Part shown: positions 52,630 through 59,576 of the stretch, piece by piece
How the letters are laid out: each line of letters starts with the position of its first letter
Position numbering within the stretch: position 1 is the stretch's first letter
Source: Amycolatopsis bullii
GTDB taxonomy: Bacteria; Actinomycetota; Actinomycetes; Mycobacteriales; Pseudonocardiaceae
Direction of reading: 5' to 3'
NCBI RefSeq assembly: GCF_014654205.1
Contig: NZ_BNAW01000030.1
Location: forward strand, 1 to 64,000
DNA: 64,000 nt
Notes under the pieces: model-generated
Told to the model about the DNA's origin: nothing
Databases searched by the model: none
What the model saw: the letters and a program-made list of their open reading frames with translations, nothing else
Position numbers and translations under genes: made by a program

Positions 52630-53149
52630 GACGGCCCACTTCCGCCGCGCGCGAACCGTACCGCCGGTGGCTTCGGCGCGGCGGGTCGTCGTCGGAGTCG
52701 TCCCAGCCGAAGCTCAGCACCGCCGGGTCCGCCGTGGTGCGTGGCGGGGACGCAGGTTCCGGCGCCGGGAACCGTTCGCGCAGCGTGCTGACCACGTGCA
52801 CTGCCATCTCGTCCTCGCCCACCGTCTGCCGGGCCACTTCCTCGACTCTGGCGGCGATCCCGGCCTGCGCACGCCGGACGCAGGCCAGCACGCGCGGACC
52901 GACCTGCTCCGGCGCCAGCCGCGCCACGACCGGCCCGGTGCGTACTTCGAGCAGGCGCCCTTGCGCATCCACGGTGACCGCGATCGCGCCGCTTGGGTCC
53001 GTCTCGGTGACGCGCAGAGACTCCGTGGCCCGGTCCAGCTCGGCGTAGGACCGCGCCATCCGTTCCAGTTTGACGTCCTGCTCGTCGAGCCGGCGGGCCA
53101 TGTCGACCGGGTCCTCCACCGCGAGGATCTCGTCGAACTCCTCGAACAC
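52622..53149 (-). CDS. YbaB/EbfC-like protein of the toxin operon
   Basis: 175 residues. The N-terminal half matches the YbaB/EbfC layout: helix QDVKLERMARSYAELDRATE, then the strands SGAIAVTVDAQGRLLEV and a following helix (ACVRRAQAGIAARVEEV). The C-terminal tail is Pro/Asp-rich. In actinomycetes diverged YbaB proteins are often first genes of ESX toxin cassettes, rather than acting as nucleoid proteins. GAGGGGGTGGAG precedes the GTG at 53149. It is likely the first gene of the four-gene minus-strand operon. Confidence 0.7.
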   Translation of the reverse strand: MFEEFDEILAVEDPVDMARRLDEQDVKLERMARSYAELDRATESLRVTETDPSGAIAVTVDAQGRLLEVRTGPVVARLAPEQVGPRVLACVRRAQAGIAARVEEVARQTVGEDEMAVHVVSTLRERFPAPEPASPPRTTADPAVLSFGWDDSDDDPPRRSHRRYGSRAAEVGRRA

Positions 53150-53577
53150 ACTCCACCCCCTCGCCCCGGGGGCCGGGTGGTCCCCACCCTGCCGCCCGCC
53201 TCTCCGCTGAGGCCGCAAGCATGCGTCCCGGCGTGCACACGCGGCGCACACGCGACGCACACGCCGTCCAGGCGACCGGCACAGCCACTCGGCGCCGCCC
53301 ACGGCGATCCGGAAGCGCTGCCACTGCTGGCGGCGTACGGATCGCTGCTGTGCACGGCGAGCTACGCCGCCGCCCAGCTCGGCTCTCGTCGTCGCCGGCG
53401 GTTTCCCAGTGCCGGCCAACCTGGTCGTAGGACTCGAAGGCGTTCGCGATCCGGATCGTCGCGTGCTCCGGCGACGGCGACTGACCAGGGCCTTCGGTGC
53501 TCATGCCGGGCATCTCGGCGTACGGCGACGTCAGGTTCGGGGAGTTCGCGGCCGGTGTCCGGCCGGAGGGTGGAAGG
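53150..53577. other. Spacer upstream of the toxin operon
   Basis: This should carry the operon's promoter. A minus-strand ATG at 53504 opens a short frame beginning MSTEGPGQSPSPEHATIRIA, NAFESYDQVGRHWETAGDD that looks protein-like for about 45 codons and then deteriorates. It may be a small or broken first gene. Nothing else is supportable. Confidence 0.35.
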
Positions 53578-53610
53578 GCGGGGAGCCCGTCACGCGGACG
53601 GGCTCCCCGC
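53578..53610. terminator. Strong hairpin terminator
   Basis: GCGGGGAGCCCGT (53578-53590) and ACGGGCTCCCCGC (53598-53610) form a perfect 13-bp stem with a 7-base loop. It lies 6 bases after the stop of the minus-strand gene fragment ending at 53617 and is a typical actinobacterial terminator without U-tract. Confidence 0.75.
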
Positions 53611-53616
53611 AACGGG

Positions 53617-53740
53617 TTACGCGGCGTTCCAGACGGACCGGTAGGACACAGCCTGGGCCTGCAGGTAGCCGTCGAGCGCCTGGCGGCTGGTGTTGCCGTG
53701 CAGGCGGTAGGCCGTTCCGCCGTTGAAGCGGAGGGTCCCA
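53617..53740 (-). pseudogene. 3' end of a lost gene
   Basis: The minus-strand frame ends with LRFNGGTAYRLHGNTSRQAL, then DGYLQAQAVSYRSVWNAA and a TAA at 53617-53619, followed by a strong terminator. Upstream, at about 53740, the sequence changes abruptly into pentapeptide-repeat sequence on the other strand, so only the C-terminus survives. It resembles the end of a secreted enzyme, family not recognised. Confidence 0.45.
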
Positions 53741-53744
53741 GACC

Positions 53745-54343
53745 TAAGGCGAAGTTCGGCGACGACGCCGATTTCGGCGGAACGGAGTTCGGCGGCGAGG
53801 CCTTGTTCTTCGGGGCGGAGTTCAGCGGCTACCCCGGGTTCCGCGAGGTGAAGTTCGACGGCGACGCCTGGTTCAACGGGGCGAAGTTCGACGGCGACGC
53901 CTGGTTCAACCGGGCGAAGTTCGACGGCGACGCCTGGTTCAACCAGGCGGAGTTCGGCGGCGACGTCGGGTTCGACGGGGCGAAGTTCGCCGGCTACGCC
54001 GCGTTCGTCGGGGCGAAGTTCGCCGGCTACGCCGCGTTCGACGGGGCGGAGTTCGGCGGCGACGGCGCGTTCCGCGGGGCGAAGTTCGGCGGCGACGCCG
54101 CGTTCGACGGGGCGGAGTTCGGCGGCGACGCCGAGTTCGACGTGGCGAAGTTCGGCGGCGACGCCGCGTTCCGCGGGGCGGAGTTCGCCGGCGACGCCGA
54201 GTTCCGGGGGGGTGGAGTTCGGCGGCAGCACCATCTTCGACGGGGCGCTGTACGCCGGCGGACGCGCATTCGACCCGGCTGAGCATGGTGTACCCCGGCG
54301 CGCTGATGAGCCTGATCCCGCTGGAGGTCCCAGCCCGGCGTAA
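53745..54343 (+). pseudogene. Pentapeptide-repeat gene copy 1, truncated and frameshifted
   Basis: The frame consists of Pentapeptide_3-type repeats such as GAKFDGDAWFNRAKFDGDAW. It has no N-terminus (the neighbouring intact gene has ~290 residues before its repeats). Near 54206-54212 a run of seven G, where six would keep frame, breaks the reading. The ending GGRAFDPAEHGVPRRADEPD before the TAA at 54341-54343 is identical to that of the intact gene at 54929-56653, showing that the 3' halves are duplicates. Confidence 0.65.
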
Positions 54344-54385
54344 AGGCGGGAATCGCCCTCACAAGCCTTCAACGGGGTGCTACCA

Positions 54386-54930
54386 TCATTTCGGCCAATG
54401 GGGTTCGATGCGTAGCCCGGCGGCTTCCTGGTGCGAGCAGGGGCTCGCCGGCGCGCGCGGCGCTCCGACCCGGGCCCATAACGCCGCCGCATCAGCCTCG
54501 TCCGGCGGGTTGGCGCTCCAGCTGAACCCACCACCGCGCGCTGCTGCGGCACGGGCGAGGACCCGGCCGACGCCGCGGCGCCGGTGCCGGGGCTCGACGT
54601 GCAGACCGAGCAGCAGGCCGCGCCGGTCGACCGGGCACAGCGACAGCTCGACGTGGCCGTAGATCGTGGCGCCCCACCGCAACTGGATCTGTCCGGCCCC
54701 GGCGCGGACGGGCGGCGGGACGACGACCAGCTGCAGTCGCCGCTGTTGCACTGGTCTTCGGTGACTTGGGCCGCGATCGAGGTGTCGACCAGCGCCCATC
54801 GGCCAACGCGCTCCGGCTGGTTCTCACACCACAAGCACACTTGTGCACTGCTGGTCATGACCGGGCTCGCGGACGGTCGGCCACGGATGTCTGCAACGTG
54901 CGGGTTGCCTTCGGCGACGTAGACGAACAT
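54386..54930 (-). pseudogene. GNAT acetyltransferase gene copy A, frameshifted
   Basis: From the ATG at 54930: MFVYVAEGNPHVADIRGRPS, then CLWCENQPERVGRWALVDTS. A frame break lies near 54745, where one base is missing relative to copy C. After it the GNAT core follows: IYGHVELSLCPVDRRGLLLG, LHVEPRHRRRGVGRVLARAA (acetyl-CoA loop R-x-x-G-x-G) and FSWSANPPDEADAAALWARV, stop at 54386. Its start codon overlaps that of the divergent pentapeptide gene (CATG at 54928-54931). Probably inactive as written. Confidence 0.6.
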
Positions 54931-56653
54931 GACCGACGACACCACGCCACCACCGAAGTCTTCGGCGGAGGCGGCTTCGCAGCAGTCCTCCGCAGCAGCA
55001 CCACAGGCCCGGTTGCGGGAACTGTCGCCGAGGGCGATGTGGCTGACCGCTGCGGTGATCGCGCTCCTGACCACGGCCGTCGTGGTGGTGCTGTGGTGGG
55101 CGGCGACCCGCGGCCTCAACGGCGCCGAGCTGGTCACCGCCCGGCTGGACGCGCTCAAGATCGGGCTGAGCGTCGGTGTCGGCAGCGGCGGCGTCGTCGC
55201 CCTGTACCTGTCCTGGCGGCGCCAGCACTCCACCGAACGCACCCTCGCCCACCAGCAAGAAGTCCACACAGCCACGATGGCGCACCAGGACCGGGTCGCC
55301 ACCGCCACCGCCACCGAACGCGATACCGCCCAGCGGCGGCAGAACGAGCTGTACCTCAAGGCCGTCGAGCAACTCGGCTCCGCCGAGGCCGCGGTCCGCC
55401 ACGGCGGCCTCTACGCCCTCGAGCAAGTCGCACAAGACGACCCCAAACGGCAGCAGACCGTGGTCAACGTGATCTGCGCCTACCTGCGCAGCCCCTTCAC
55501 CCCGCCATCGAACACCGCCGGCACCCGGCGGCTGGGTGTGCACCGGCCCCTGCTGAAATCCGCCGACCGCTCCCGCACACCCGCGAGCCCCTCCGCCGGC
55601 GGCACCCGGGAAGCCCAAGTGCAGGAACGCGAGGTACGTCTCACCGCGCAACGCATCCTGCACCAGCACCTCCAACCCGGCGAGGACCCCGAACATCCGC
55701 GACCCGACTTCTGGCCAGGCATCAGCATCGACCTCACCGGCGCCACCCTCATCGACTTCTCCCTCGCCAACTGCACAGTCGCCAACGCCGCCTTCGGAAG
55801 GTCAGCCTTCCACGGCTACGCCATCTTCAATAAGGCGAAGTTCAGCGGCTCCGCCTGGTTCGGCGGGGCGGAGTTCGGCGAGGCCGATTTCGGCGGGGCG
55901 GAGTTCGGCGGCGAGGCCGATTTCGGCGAGGCGGAGTTCGGCGGCGTCGCTGAGTTCGGCGGGACGAAGTTCGGCGGCGTCGCTGGGTTCGGCAAGGCGG
56001 AGTTCGGCGAGGCCGATTTCGGCGGCGCGGAGTTCGGCGGCGACGCCGGGTTCGGCGGCGCGGAGTTCGGCGGCGACGCCGGGTTCGGCGGGACGGAGTT
56101 CGGCGGCGTCGCTGATTTCGGCGGGACGGAGTTCGGCGGCTTCGCCTTGTTCGGCGGAACGAAGTTCGGCGGCGACGCCGTGTTCCGCAGGACGAAGTTC
56201 GGCGGTCTCGCCTGGTTCGACGAGGCGAAGTTCGGTGGCAACGCCTTGTTCCGCGGGGCGGAGTTCGGCGGCGACGCCGGGTTCCGCGGGGCAGAGTTCG
56301 GCGGTCTCGCCTGGTTCGACGAGGCGAAGTTCGGTGGCAACGCCTTGTTCCGCGGGGCGGAGTTCGGCGGCGACGCCGGGTTCCGCGGGGCAGAGTTCGG
56401 CGGTCTCGCCTGGTTCGACGAGGCGAAGTTCGGTGGCAACGCCTTGTTCCGCGGGGCGGAGTTCGGCGGCGACGTCGGTTTCCGCGGGGCGGAGTTCGGC
56501 GGCGACGCCAGGTTCCGTGGGGCGAAGTTCGGCGGCAGCACCAGCTTCGACGGGGCGGTATACGACGGCGGACGCGCATTCGACCCGGCTGAGCATGGTG
56601 TACCCCGGCGCGCTGATGAGCCTGATCCCGCTGGAGGTCCCAGCCCGGTGTAA
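54929..56653 (+). CDS. Membrane-anchored pentapeptide-repeat protein
   Basis: 574 residues. The N-terminus has two membrane segments (AMWLTAAVIALLTTAVVVVL and LKIGLSVGVGSGGVVALYLS, residues ~36-92), a cytoplasmic-looking helical region (QRRQNELYLKAVEQLGSAEA) common to actinobacterial pentapeptide proteins, and a link to about 270 residues of Pentapeptide_3-type repeats built of A-x-F-x-G units (FGGDAGFRGAEFGG...). These should fold as a right-handed quadrilateral beta helix. Within it a 99-bp unit is repeated three times (56198-56494). Function unknown; related helices shield gyrase or act as membrane scaffolds. Confidence 0.8.
   Translation: MTDDTTPPPKSSAEAASQQSSAAAPQARLRELSPRAMWLTAAVIALLTTAVVVVLWWAATRGLNGAELVTARLDALKIGLSVGVGSGGVVALYLSWRRQHSTERTLAHQQEVHTATMAHQDRVATATATERDTAQRRQNELYLKAVEQLGSAEAAVRHGGLYALEQVAQDDPKRQQTVVNVICAYLRSPFTPPSNTAGTRRLGVHRPLLKSADRSRTPASPSAGGTREAQVQEREVRLTAQRILHQHLQPGEDPEHPRPDFWPGISIDLTGATLIDFSLANCTVANAAFGRSAFHGYAIFNKAKFSGSAWFGGAEFGEADFGGAEFGGEADFGEAEFGGVAEFGGTKFGGVAGFGKAEFGEADFGGAEFGGDAGFGGAEFGGDAGFGGTEFGGVADFGGTEFGGFALFGGTKFGGDAVFRRTKFGGLAWFDEAKFGGNALFRGAEFGGDAGFRGAEFGGLAWFDEAKFGGNALFRGAEFGGDAGFRGAEFGGLAWFDEAKFGGNALFRGAEFGGDVGFRGAEFGGDARFRGAKFGGSTSFDGAVYDGGRAFDPAEHGVPRRADEPDPAGGPSPV
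56198..56494 (+). repeat. 99-bp tandem repeat, three copies, inside the pentapeptide gene
   Basis: The unit beginning TTCGGCGGTCTCGCCTGG recurs at 56198, 56297 and 56396 with nearly identical sequence, each encoding 33 residues (FGGLAWFDEAKFGGNALFRG...). Copies 1 and 2 look identical; copy 3 differs at a few bases toward its end. The near-identity shows recent expansion; multiples of 33 residues keep the beta-helix register. Confidence 0.8.
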
Positions 56654-56678
56654 AGGTGAAAATCGCTCGCACAAGCCT

Positions 56679-56999
56679 TCAACGGGTGCTACCACCATTT
56701 CGGCCAACGGGGTTCGATGCGTAGCCCGGCGGCTTCCTGGTGCGAGCAGGGCTCGCCGGCGCGCGTGGCGCTCCGACCCGGGCCCAGAACGCGGCCGCGT
56801 CGGGCTCGTCCGGTGGGTTGGCGCTCCAGGTGTATCCGGCGCCGCGGGCGGCTGCGGCTCGGGCGAGGACGCGGCCGACGGTCAGCACTCGGCGCGCCGC
56901 CGGCCACCGCCACGTCCTGGTCACGGCGACGGCCCGGGCCAGCTCGACGGCCCGCTCGGCTCGGTGACGAAGGTGAAGGACGTGCCACCCCGGCGTCAC
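56679..56999 (-). pseudogene. GNAT gene copy B, 3' part only
   Basis: Only the acetyl-CoA loop region and C-terminus are left: GRVLARAAAARGAGYTWSAN, PPDEPDAAAFWARVGAPRAP. Upstream the sequence is a different, Arg-rich coding frame (WHVLHLRHRAERAVELARAV). Near the end one G is missing relative to copy A, so the last residues are out of frame. It lies 26 bases after the intact pentapeptide gene, as copy A lies after pentapeptide copy 1. Confidence 0.55.
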
Positions 57000-57039
57000 C
57001 TTGGTCGCCGCCGGGTCGGCGGCATCGCCCCGGTCTCGC

Positions 57040-58419
57040 TCATTGCGGCTGCAGGTACGGCCTCAGCGTATCGGGCACGGCCAGCCACGTGTGTGGTTGC
57101 ACGTCCTTGAGCAGTTTGTCCGCCCGCTCATGCGAGAGGACCATGCCGCGCTTCTGATGCCACGTCTCCTTTTCCGGCTTGTGACCCGCAGCTCGCTTCG
57201 CCACCCTGTCCTCCCGCTTGGGGCGGGGGTGCAGTTTCTTGCCGGCGAACACCTGGAAGTAGTAGCGGTCGTAGATCGGCTTGACCTTGTTGTTCAACGC
57301 AAACAGGGCGATGTCCGCGGCTGGTTGTCCCGGCTTGGCGTGTGACCGGTGCTGGGCGACCGTCAGCGCCAGCAGCGCGGCCGCCACGCCCCGGACGGGC
57401 CGTACATGCGGGGGCTGCACATCCGTGGGTACGACGATGTTGTGGGGGTTGCCGGCGATGTTTTCGATGCGGCTGGCGTCGGGGTAGTTCCACTCCACGA
57501 CGCCCTGCAACTGCGTCCCGTGGTAGAGCGCGGCAAAGCTCGCCAAGCCGGGCCCATTTGCGGCTCGCAGACCTTTCGCCACGCTCTTGCACTCGTCCTT
57601 TGCTCCACCCAGGTGCCTGAACGCGGTGCGCAACGATTTGGAGCGGGCCCGGATCCTCTCGTTCTCCGCCGAGTAGTAGGCCACCCCCATCGCGACGCGC
57701 TCATCTTTCAGGTCTTGGAAAAGTGGCCTGAGCGCGTTCCACTTTTGTTCGGCGTACTCCTCCCATTCGTCGAGGATGGGGACGATTTCATCCCGGACGC
57801 GCTCGGTCACGATCACCGCGCTCATCTGGTCGTACTTGGGGTGGCCGGTCAACGCCGGCACCTGCCGGTTGCCCGGCGCTGCGGGCGCGGCCGCCCCCGC
57901 AAGGGCGCCTGCGGGCGCGGCCGTGGACGGTGCGCCGCCCACGGCGGTGTTCCCGCCGGCCCCGGTGGCGATCCCGATCAGCAACCGGCAGAACCGGAAC
58001 AGGTCGTCGGATGAGTCCAGGGCCACAGTGCCGTGATCGGTCGGCGAATCTCTCGCGGCCCGGAAAGCTTTCCCGATTGATAGTCGGCTCAACTGCGTTT
58101 TCGCTTTACCATCAACCCACCAGGCTTCCGGTATTGACGACCGCAATTCGTCCATCCGCGCGTTGAACGCTTTCCAGATCTCTTCCGGGCTAACGCTCGA
58201 CACCGGCGTCCCGTCCCGCGTGAAGGCCACCGTCCGCTGGACGGCCCCCCTCGCCACCAAGCCCACCGCCCGGTTGCCCACGCTCCGCTGCAACGACAGC
58301 AGCAAGGCAGGCGACGGCGCCCCGGCCAGCGGTGCACCCCCCGCATCTGGGCGCCCGACCGCGCCGGCCCGCGACCTCGCGGGAGCGACCGACCGGGACC
58401 TGAGGAACTCGTGCGACAC
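57040..58419 (-). CDS. eCIS-effector-like protein with LQRSVGNRAV motif
   Basis: 459 residues. Near the N-terminus, PALLLSLQRSVGNRAVGLVA carries the LQRxxGNxAV motif that marks the loading region of cargo proteins of extracellular contractile injection systems and related DUF4157-associated proteins. An Ala-rich linker (about 165-200) separates a helical region from a C-terminal domain (YDQMSAVIVTERVRDEIVPI, ARSKSLRTAFRHLGGAKDEC, IYDRYYFQVFAGKKLHPRPK) of unknown activity, with a very basic end. No toxin motif is recognised, and no sheath, tube or baseplate gene is in the window. The GTG start at 58419 is likely. Confidence 0.6.
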   Translation of the reverse strand: MSHEFLRSRSVAPARSRAGAVGRPDAGGAPLAGAPSPALLLSLQRSVGNRAVGLVARGAVQRTVAFTRDGTPVSSVSPEEIWKAFNARMDELRSSIPEAWWVDGKAKTQLSRLSIGKAFRAARDSPTDHGTVALDSSDDLFRFCRLLIGIATGAGGNTAVGGAPSTAAPAGALAGAAAPAAPGNRQVPALTGHPKYDQMSAVIVTERVRDEIVPILDEWEEYAEQKWNALRPLFQDLKDERVAMGVAYYSAENERIRARSKSLRTAFRHLGGAKDECKSVAKGLRAANGPGLASFAALYHGTQLQGVVEWNYPDASRIENIAGNPHNIVVPTDVQPPHVRPVRGVAAALLALTVAQHRSHAKPGQPAADIALFALNNKVKPIYDRYYFQVFAGKKLHPRPKREDRVAKRAAGHKPEKETWHQKRGMVLSHERADKLLKDVQPHTWLAVPDTLRPYLQPQ

Positions 58420-58438
58420 ACCACCGATTCAACCGGTG

Positions 58439-58870
58439 TCAAGGAGCCGCGTGAAGGACCGGGCGGGCAGCCGAACGACCGTCCACTCTGCCCGGACGGG
58501 CATCGGGGGAGTCGTAGGTGCGGTAGTCGATCCGGATGCCGTAGGCGTTGATCGCGCGCCAACTTCACCGGCAGCAGCTCGAGGTAGTCGGTGCCGCTGA
58601 GGGTGAGCGGCAGGTAGCCGGCGACGACGACGAGCGCGGTGTAGCGGTCATTGGGGGGTGAGCTTGCGACGCGGGGTGTGCGGATCGCGCAGCGCGTCGT
58701 GCGGGCGGCGGGCCCAGCCGACGATCAGCCACTCGTCCAGCAACTCCTGGAGCTGGTCCAGGGTCCACTCGGCGGCGACAGCGCGGCCGCGCTGCTGGGT
58801 GTTGGCGCCCTTGAACCCGGCGACGTGCTGCGCGAACAGGGGGCTGAAGGTGCGGGCCCGTCGTATCGGA
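58439..58870 (-). pseudogene. Mu-type transposase C-terminal remnant
   Basis: Reading down from 58870: FAQHVAGFKGANTQQRGRAV, EWTLDQLQELLDEWLIVGWA, RPHDALRDPHTP and LTLSGTDYLELLPVK, the region after the DDE core in Mu/TnsB-like transposases (Mu C-terminal beta barrel). An extra T near 58563 breaks the frame before WRAINAYGIRIDYRTYD. The original stop is at 58439-58441. The catalytic N-terminal part is gone, replaced by the GNAT copy C junction near 58880. Confidence 0.65.
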
Positions 58871-58907
58871 GCTGGGAACCGGCCTCATCAGCGTTCAACG
58901 GCGGGTG

Positions 58908-59576
58908 CTACCACCATTTCGGCCAGCGGGGTTCGATGCGTAGCCCGACGGCTTCCTGGTGCGAGCACGGGCTCGCCGGCGCGCGTGGTGCTCCGACCCG
59001 GGCCCAGAACGCGGCCGCATCAGCCTCGTCCGGCGGGTTGGCGCTCCAGCTGAACCCACCACCGCGCGCTGCTGCGGCACGGGCGAGGACCCGGCCGACG
59101 CCGCGGCGCCGGTGCCGGGGCTCGACGTGCAGACCGAGCAGCAGGCCGCGCCGGTCGACCGGGCACAGCGACAGTTCGACGTGGCCGTAGATCGTGGCGC
59201 CCCACCGCAGCTGGATCTGTCCCGCCCCGGCGCGGACGGGCGGCGGGACGACGACCAGCTGCAGCCTCCGCTGCTGCACCTCGGCTTCGGTGACCTGCGC
59301 AGTGATCGAGGTGTCGACCAGCGCCCACCGGCCGCCGCGATCCGGCTGGTTTTCACACCACAGGCACACGAGTTCTCGGGTGCCGTAGTCCTGGTTCGGG
59401 GTCTCCTGCAGTGACCCGGGTCGCAGGCGGTGTCCGGCCGGGCAGGTGCCGGGCAGGTGCTGCTGGCCGTCGAGGGGGCGGGGCCACGGCCAGAGCGGGA
59501 CGTCGAGGTAGCGCCCTGCCCGCGCGGCGCCTGCCCCGGTGCCGTCGCGGCGGTCGGTCGGGTCAGCGGAAGTCAC
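58908..59576 (-). CDS. Zinc-ribbon-containing GNAT-like acetyltransferase (copy C)
   Basis: 222 residues. The N-terminal part has possible metal ligands in TCPAGHRLRPG and LVCLWCENQP. The C-terminal ~120 residues have the GNAT pattern: IYGHVELSLCPVDRRGLLLG strand, LHVEPRHRRRGVGRVLARAA (acetyl-CoA pyrophosphate loop RRRGVG) and FSWSANPPDEADAAAFWARV. Substrate unknown. The GTG at 59576 lies inside the last codons of dnaE2 (14-base overlap), so it is probably co-transcribed with it. Copies A (54386-54930) and B (56679-56999) are broken duplicates. Confidence 0.7.
   Translation of the reverse strand: MTSADPTDRRDGTGAGAARAGRYLDVPLWPWPRPLDGQQHLPGTCPAGHRLRPGSLQETPNQDYGTRELVCLWCENQPDRGGRWALVDTSITAQVTEAEVQQRRLQLVVVPPPVRAGAGQIQLRWGATIYGHVELSLCPVDRRGLLLGLHVEPRHRRRGVGRVLARAAAARGGGFSWSANPPDEADAAAFWARVGAPRAPASPCSHQEAVGLRIEPRWPKWW

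Noticed and set aside
53617-55359. A 580-codon minus-strand ORF through both pentapeptide regions
   Set aside because: Its repeats (GVAAELRPAE) are the reverse reading of the Pentapeptide_3 DNA. Only its parts at 53617-53740 and within GNAT copy A correspond to real gene sequence.
56198-56494. Possible CRISPR array because of regular repeats
   Set aside because: The units are contiguous 99-bp tandem copies with no spacers and lie inside an open reading frame.
55802-56707. Three overlapping minus-strand repeat ORFs opposite the pentapeptide gene
   Set aside because: All are mirror readings of the same periodic DNA and lack start sites or domain character.
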